Origin: Choristoneura fumiferana
Lineage: Eukaryota > Arthropoda > Insecta > Lepidoptera > Tortricidae
Length of the DNA: 64,000 nt
NCBI RefSeq assembly: GCF_025370935.1
Contig: NC_133493.1
Span: 3,656,805 to 3,720,804, forward strand
Direction: 5' to 3'
A model generated the notes under the pieces. The model was not told the DNA's origin and did no database searches. It saw nothing but the letters and a program-made list of their open reading frames with translations. Within the stretch, counting starts at the first letter, position 1; every line of letters starts with the position of its first letter. Of this stretch, positions 62,951 through 64,000 are shown in pieces. Both the position numbers and the translations under genes were made by a program.

Positions 62951-64000
62951 ATTTGCTATTTAGGTAGTACGGTTTTTTCACAAAGCGCAGAAGTTAAGCC
63001 CTATTCAAAGTAACCCCTTAAAACTATGGCATGCTAACAACAGCTTTACAAGTCTCATGCATGCCCACAGCCACAAACAAAGCGAAACCAACTGTACAGC
63101 CATTGAGATAGGTTCAACTTTATATTGCAACGTATTCCATCCGATTTCCCGTGTCATCTGGGTATGACATTTTGTTTAAAATGGTGGCAACTCCACGCTA
63201 CAATGTGACAACGACGTGAATTTAAAATGTATTCGTTGTGTAAATAAATTATTTTTTAATACACTGTCTTTCTATCCTGTCAATTTTTGTTTTTAATGTA
63301 CTGCGTAATAAAAATCATCAAGATCTAGACGAAAAAGTTTGTGCGACTAGCTTAACATGATTTGGGTTGGTATCTTTATTTGAATTTTTTCCTTATTTTT
63401 TTCCCTTTTTTTCATTTATGACGGTGGAAGCATTCTACACTTCCACTGGACGTAGATATAGTTAACATTTATTCATTCAGTTTTAGTTTTAGAAACATAC
63501 ATCCCTGAATTAAATTATTAAGTCTTTTTTCATGTAATTATTTCTTTAATTTCATAGTGTAGTTTTTAATTATTTTATTTGTAGCTATTCCTATTGAGAA
63601 AAAGAGCCAAGTTTCTTGCGGCTTTAATACAAAATTAATATTAATGTTTACAAAAAAGGAAATGTTTCCCTCCTTATAACGTGCTTTGAGCAACTACGGT
63701 TGCCAAATATATTTTTCACTTCTCATGCTCGTAAAGTTGGTGTTTATGCTGGATCTAGGCGTCATAAAATGCACTAGTGCATAAAATAAAATCTTCGTCT
63801 AAGACCAAGGTAATTAGGGTGTCAACAGCCACAAACAAAGAAGTTTCTTTATATTTTTTTAAAACATTTTTTATTTATATAAAACTAAAAATCAATAAAA
63901 ATAGATCACAAAAATTAAAAAAAATATAGTTATATAGTAATGTATGAAAAATAAAATTTACGTATTGAGTGAACAATTGTTTTCTCTGCTGCTATTTCAT
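62951..64000. other. No recognisable feature
   Basis: AT-rich end of the window. cagccacaaacaaag occurs at about 63069 and 63829; otherwise nothing. Confidence 0.45.

Overview
The window looks like repeat-dense nuclear DNA of a moth or butterfly (Lepidoptera). The evidence is an AT-rich background, many copies of a tRNA-headed SINE ending in (GATGAT)n, several RTE-type LINE 3' ends with the same kind of tail, A-tailed LINE 3' ends of a sort I know from lepidopteran genomes, and many small TIR elements with TAA/TTA, TA or 8-bp target duplications. There is one 100-base assembly gap (34197-34296). I find no convincing conserved host gene, rRNA, tRNA gene or CRISPR array. Almost everything I can interpret is transposable-element sequence, so the window is probably intergenic or a large intron.

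Left end (1-5.3 kb): an AT-rich stretch of degenerate short repeats is followed by a complete, very young Ty3/gypsy-type LTR retrotransposon on the minus strand (544-5282). It has 334-bp LTRs that differ at one base, a GTAC target duplication, a tRNA-Trp-type primer site, a polypurine tract, and intact gag and pol that overlap in the -1 frame. It is the only element here that looks capable of activity. From 5.3 to 42.8 kb lies a mosaic of SINE copies, truncated LINE 3' ends, MITEs, one 32-bp minisatellite and long stretches with nothing recognisable.

Middle (42.85-47.1 kb): a near full-length non-LTR retrotransposon of the CR1/Jockey group on the plus strand. ORF1 (PHD-like zinc finger) is intact. 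ORF2 (endonuclease plus reverse transcriptase) is broken by two frameshifts. Right part (47.1-64 kb): more nested repeats. These include a SINE split twice by other retroelements (57985-58738), two TIR elements of about 450 bp, hAT-type and foldback elements, and one small 74-codon ORF (61173-61397, minus) that ends directly at an AATAAA signal and that I cannot place.

How the parts relate: the SINE and the RTE-type LINE fragments share the (GATGAT)n 3' tail, which suggests that the LINE machinery mobilises the SINE (inference). The non-autonomous DNA elements carry no transposase and must rely on enzymes encoded elsewhere. Nested insertions with readable target duplications give a relative time order at several points. 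I did not find a previously undescribed functional system. The most useful observations are the young gypsy element, the nested-insertion chronologies, and several short TIR or foldback families whose ends can be fixed to the base.
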